NCBI GenBank assembly: GCA_937915285.1 | Contig: CALDNG010000367.1 | Location: 1-10,374 of the forward strand | DNA length: 10,374 nucleotides | DNA from: an uncultured Desulfomonile sp. | GTDB taxonomy: Bacteria > Desulfobacterota > Desulfomonilia > Desulfomonilales > Desulfomonilaceae | Direction: 5' to 3' | Part shown: piece by piece, positions 8,401-10,374 of the stretch | Layout of the letters: each line of letters starts with the position of its first letter | How positions within the stretch are numbered: the first letter of the stretch is position 1 | The notes under the pieces: model-generated | Told to the model about the DNA's origin: nothing | The model's input: only the letters and a program-made list of their open reading frames with translations | Database searches by the model: none | Program-made: the position numbers and the translations under genes

Positions 8401-9086
8401 ATCGGATTTGAAAAAACAGCCAAAACCCTGCCGGAAAAGCCTTTAAGGCCCTCTTCAGCCTCCTGTCGCATTGCCAGACCGGTAACTGTATAATCATGCA
8501 AAACGAAGATCTTTTTGGTTTCCGGATGCAGATCAAGAGCCGTTTCTAGGGTTTTGGGGACATCCATGATCTGGGCTACACCCGTGACATTCTTGTGACC
8601 TTGCAAAATTTTGGGATTGAAGTTGTTGATACCTCCGAACACAATGGGTGTATCTCTGAACAATTCATCCCTGTGATTCAGTAGTAGACTCAGGGCAGGA
8701 TCATCCAAGGCGATGACCAGATCCGGTTTCTGGCCCTCGTATTTCTCCTTTAGTAAGGAGTTCAAAACTTTCAGATTTTCTTCATCAGGGTTACGTTTCG
8801 CGTCAAGATGCTCAACCACGGGATCAATGGAAGGGTACAGTTCTTTCAATCTGGACAGTAACCCATCAAGTTCCTGACTCGACCATTCATAACCGTGATG
8901 ATAGGAATCCAGTATTACTATTGTCGGGAGTTTAGCTTGCGACGCCGATACCTTTCCAGGCAGCGCGTTAAGCAAAGAGCAGACCAAAAGTAGTATGGCC
9001 AGATATTTAGTTAGGCCTGCCGGTCTGTCGGAGGCGTTCAAACAACCATGCGAGAATGGCTGGGTTGCGGACAATCTATGGCCCAT
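5421..9086 (-). CDS. Membrane hybrid histidine kinase with periplasmic ABC-substrate-binding-like sensor, GAF, two PAS domains and receiver
   Basis: 1221 residues from the chosen ATG at 9086. The order is: a signal sequence (hydrophobic core AILLLVCSLLNAL, about 28-40, then VSASQA); a periplasmic domain resembling the ABC_sub_bind family (PF04392), about 50-350, with VILDSYHHGYEW, DLVIALDDPA and TPIVFGGINN; a transmembrane helix, about 368-390; GAF, about 419-568; PAS1, about 584-700; PAS2, about 709-826, holding Cys760, Cys771 and Cys774; HisKA with phospho-acceptor His858 (IAHDFNNLLQ); HATPase_c with Asn970, DTGHGM and GTGLGL; and a receiver with DDEDE, phospho-acceptor Asp1149 (LDLIMP) and a VEKP lysine. 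It probably senses a small periplasmic molecule and phosphorylates itself on His, then Asp; a later HPt or regulator is not in the window. An in-frame ATG at 9134 lacks a ribosome site, whereas the 9086 ATG has AAGGA 8 bases upstream. Ligand unknown. It lies between the hydrolase and STAS genes on the same strand. Confidence 0.92.
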   Translation of the reverse strand: MGHRLSATQPFSHGCLNASDRPAGLTKYLAILLLVCSLLNALPGKVSASQAKLPTIVILDSYHHGYEWSSQELDGLLSRLKELYPSIDPVVEHLDAKRNPDEENLKVLNSLLKEKYEGQKPDLVIALDDPALSLLLNHRDELFRDTPIVFGGINNFNPKILQGHKNVTGVAQIMDVPKTLETALDLHPETKKIFVLHDYTVTGLAMRQEAEEGLKGFSGRVLAVFSNPMTFEEAAQEMRSLPPDTIGLILSFISDRHGKSASFSESVKALTSAASRPIYSTHFNALGNGIVGGSLVSGFDHGREVADIALRILQGEEADSIPVVMSSVSKRMFDHVQLERFGVDMKSLPPDSIVINKPLSFYEEYKTLTIGTISAIIFLLAVICTLIASLLKLRKSLGELYRTRTSLGNSLRELETRNRLNTILLGFGDESMYNEVLDFLLEVTGSELGIFGYFNSDGDFVAPAVTRKIFNAQCNVPEKDIIFKLGDFTRWWARSIREKNTVIRNEGGFSVPQGHLPIENTIIAPIVFNDVVVSSINLANKPGGYSQEDAQLIEMLASQIAPVLYARLERDRQDADRRKAEAELERSEHFLEQIVENIPDMIFVKDVDSLRFVRFNKAGEDLLGYSRDDLLGKNDYDFFTKEQADFFTAKDRQVIAGKKVTEIDYEQINTKLKGTRILRTKKLPVVDAKGEPQFLLGISTDITEQKKAEDDLKSAYIRLHQIFDSITGLILVIDSTTYEILYANKFSEEIYGKKLEGGLCYERLNGFDTVCDDCSMSKVVELQGQPHQRELFSPGLKKHLFITERLIKWPDNRDVKFQFALDMTDIKQSERDKEKLQSQLLQAQKMEAVGTLAGGIAHDFNNLLQVVLGYSEIVLARKTQDESDYQDVFKIQQAGKRGADLVKKLLTFSRRVESKFIPIDLNQQISSLGSLLSRTIPKNISIDLSLGGDLAPILADPTQVDQILMNLAVNARDAMPGGGTLSIQTANVTLDEKFCSQNLEAQPGDYVLIRVSDTGHGMDSETLEHIFEPFFSTKEVGKGTGLGLATIYGIVKHLRGHIQCESQPEQGTTFMIYLPAARKQEVQELPAQETLMPGGNETVLLVDDEDEIRNLAKTILERAGYKVLTARNGLEAVETYGLRKDEISVTVLDLIMPQMDGVQCLKEILAINPQAPVIIASGFSVDSHVKSMLEQKARGFVEKPYDSSQLNDCIRSVLDLKSCMP

Positions 9087-9094
9087 CCAGAAAA

Positions 9095-9099
9095 TCCTT
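9095..9099 (-). promoter_or_regulatory. Ribosome binding site that fixes the hybrid-kinase start at 9086
   Basis: The minus strand reads AAGGA, 8 bases before the ATG at 9084-9086. The farther in-frame ATG (9132-9134) has only CATCTCTG before it. The shorter form also leaves a more signal-peptide-like N-terminus, with about 25 residues before the hydrophobic core instead of about 41. Confidence 0.6.
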
Positions 9100-9190
9100 G
9101 CTGTGGCTCTGAGAAAATCGAATTCTAAGTCCATCAGAGATGTTTATGCGTCAATGAAAAGCCTCATGGATCAGAGTGAGTGGACCTGTT

Positions 9191-10374
9191 TTATGCTTCA
9201 TTGGATTCAAAGACAGGCCTTCCACCCACATATGTAGCCTTAGGTTTTATTTGCGCCAACTGTGAGGCTGATGACACTTGACGCAAATCCTTGTTCCATA
9301 TTACAAAATCAGCTTTTTTGCCGACCTCCAGTGACCCGAGGTCCTTTTCGTCAAATCCAGCGTATGCAGCATCGATAGTATGACATTTAAGCCCTTGCAG
9401 GAAGGAAATTTGCTCCGATCGTTGAAGTTGTTTTCCTTTCTCCGTTTTTCTCAGCATCGCCGTTCCAATACTGTCAAAAGGCCTGTAAGAAGGGAAAGCC
9501 GGAACATCAGCCCCGAAACAGATGTGAGCGCCTTCCTTGATGAAAGAAGCTACCGGGATTATGGATTCAACCAGCTTCCTGTCTGATTTGACCAGGAGTT
9601 CATCCCCTCTAACAATTATCATTTCGGGTTGTGAACATACTGGGGTTCCATATTCGGCAGACCTCCGTATGGAATCCATTTTGCGGAATGGGAAATGTTC
9701 TATCCTGTGGCGTCGACGCCTGCATTCAGAGGGAGAACCACATGCTTTGAGAAAAGCGTCTAAAGTTAAATCAACGGCCTTGTCGCCCACGGCATGGACA
9801 TCAACCTGAAAGTCAGCCTTGTGAATGGCCTTTATTATTGCCTCAAACTGGTCCTTTGGGTGCATGGGTTTAACAATATGCTCCCTGTTCGGGTCCAAGG
9901 GCTTGTACATTACTGGGTACCCGTCAATGGCAAGCTTTACACCCTGAAGTCTCAACATGGGAGACTGGTAGCGTCTAACCCTCTTCAGCAATGTCATGCA
10001 GCGTTCCAGGTTAGGCGTATATGGGTAAACCCTTACCCGGATCGGTAGCGAGGAGCGCCTTTCCATCTCGACATAAGTCATGGCCTTTTGCGCCGGGATG
10101 AAATTGTCATGAACGCAGGTAACACCACTTTCGGCAAAAAGCTTCATCGCCCATGCCGCCGCCTCAGTCTCCTGTTGATCAGTCATGGGTGGTGTATACA
10201 CTGAATAAATGGCTGGGTAGTGAACAAGAATACCATTGGGTAATTTGTCCTTTCCCCTGAGGTAGACCGATCCGTAAGGATCCTCAAGGTCAGACCTATA
10301 CAAATCCGCCTTCTTGAGAGCCAAGGTGTTGGCTACACCGAACTGACCGCTCCAGTGTATTATAAGCACAGGAT
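9191..10374 (-). CDS. Amidohydro_3 / YtcJ-type metal-dependent amidohydrolase, N-terminus outside window
   Basis: The frame is open to the right edge (codons read PVLIIHWSGQFG), so the N-terminal part, including the HxH metal motif expected early in the TIM barrel, is missing. About 393 residues are visible, numbered here from base 10369. The rest of the metal site is present: Lys145 in GVKLAIDG (the usual carboxylated lysine), His192 in VDVHAVGD, His225 in HRIEH and Asp288 in FGADVPAF. The end has the family's closing pattern: a substrate-site helix (TIDAAYAGFDEKDLGSLEVG) and KADFVIW, from the small beta-sandwich domain. The family hydrolyses amide, formamide or related C-N bonds; the substrate cannot be told from sequence. 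No signal peptide can be judged because the start is missing. The SGH motif common near the visible start reads SGQ (Gln9). It lies 104 bases upstream of the sensor kinase on the same strand, so an operon is plausible but unproven. Confidence 0.88.
   Translation of the reverse strand, partial: PVLIIHWSGQFGVANTLALKKADLYRSDLEDPYGSVYLRGKDKLPNGILVHYPAIYSVYTPPMTDQQETEAAAWAMKLFAESGVTCVHDNFIPAQKAMTYVEMERRSSLPIRVRVYPYTPNLERCMTLLKRVRRYQSPMLRLQGVKLAIDGYPVMYKPLDPNREHIVKPMHPKDQFEAIIKAIHKADFQVDVHAVGDKAVDLTLDAFLKACGSPSECRRRRHRIEHFPFRKMDSIRRSAEYGTPVCSQPEMIIVRGDELLVKSDRKLVESIIPVASFIKEGAHICFGADVPAFPSYRPFDSIGTAMLRKTEKGKQLQRSEQISFLQGLKCHTIDAAYAGFDEKDLGSLEVGKKADFVIWNKDLRQVSSASQLAQIKPKATYVGGRPVFESNEA

Noticed and set aside
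8965..8985. Lipobox in the membrane kinase signal sequence (LLVCS)
   Set aside because: The residue before Cys is Val, not Gly, Ala or Ser, and the protein has a downstream transmembrane anchor, so lipoprotein processing is unlikely.
9095..9126. Two copies of GATTTTCT (minus strand) upstream of the membrane kinase as an operator
   Set aside because: Only 8 bases, A/T-rich, and one copy lies beside the ribosome site; could easily be chance.
9132..9134. ATG giving a 1237-residue form of the membrane kinase
   Set aside because: No Shine-Dalgarno before it, and it puts about 41 residues ahead of the signal-peptide core; the ATG at 9086 has AAGGA at good spacing. It cannot be fully excluded.
9122..9154. 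Promoter on the minus strand: TTGACG (9149-9154) with TAGAAT (9122-9127)
   Set aside because: The spacer is 21 bases, too long for a normal sigma-70 promoter, and other spacings give poor -10 boxes.
9150..9185. Terminator after the amidohydrolase (CTCA/TGAG arms then GCTTTTC on the minus strand)
   Set aside because: Only 4 bp of stem with a 10-base loop; too weak.

Overview
The window looks like a regulatory region from a free-living, signalling-rich bacterium. Base composition is moderate (by eye about 45-50 % GC). The domain mixes seen here (a giant kinase of the Ser/Thr-kinase/AAA/TPR/GAF/PAS/histidine-kinase/receiver type, a substrate-binding-protein/GAF/PAS/PAS hybrid kinase, and a cysteine-bearing PAS domain) are typical of Desulfobacterota (the former Deltaproteobacteria). 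That assignment is an inference from protein style, not from a marker gene.

Layout, left to right. Positions 1-4953 (+) hold the 3' part of one giant hybrid histidine kinase; the reading frame is open to the left edge, so its N-terminus lies outside. A 42-base convergent gap (4954-4995) follows, with an 11-bp hairpin that spans the kinase stop codon. The remaining three genes are all on the minus strand and read right to left: an Amidohydro_3/YtcJ-type metal-dependent hydrolase (9191-10374, N-terminus cut by the right edge), a membrane-anchored hybrid histidine kinase with a periplasmic substrate-binding-protein-like sensor (5421-9086), and a small STAS-domain anti-sigma-factor antagonist (4996-5328). 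The gaps between them are about 100 bases (9087-9190) and 92 bases (5329-5420). They hold a convincing Shine-Dalgarno site for each downstream gene but no promoter I can defend.

How they may work together (inference): the hydrolase acts on a small amide-like substrate. The membrane kinase senses a small extracytoplasmic ligand and passes phosphate from His858 to its own receiver Asp1149. The STAS protein is a Ser-switched protein-binding module that could be an output of the same operon. The convergent giant kinase lacks a periplasmic sensor; it couples a nucleotide-binding AAA/TPR scaffold to a cytoplasmic GAF-PAS-kinase-receiver chain. No DNA-binding response regulator, HPt protein, PP2C phosphatase or RsbW-like anti-sigma kinase lies in the window, so both phosphorelays must finish elsewhere.

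I saw no tRNA, rRNA, CRISPR array, insertion sequence or phage gene. There is no gene-free stretch over 300 bases. The coding regions are intact apart from truncation at the two window edges.
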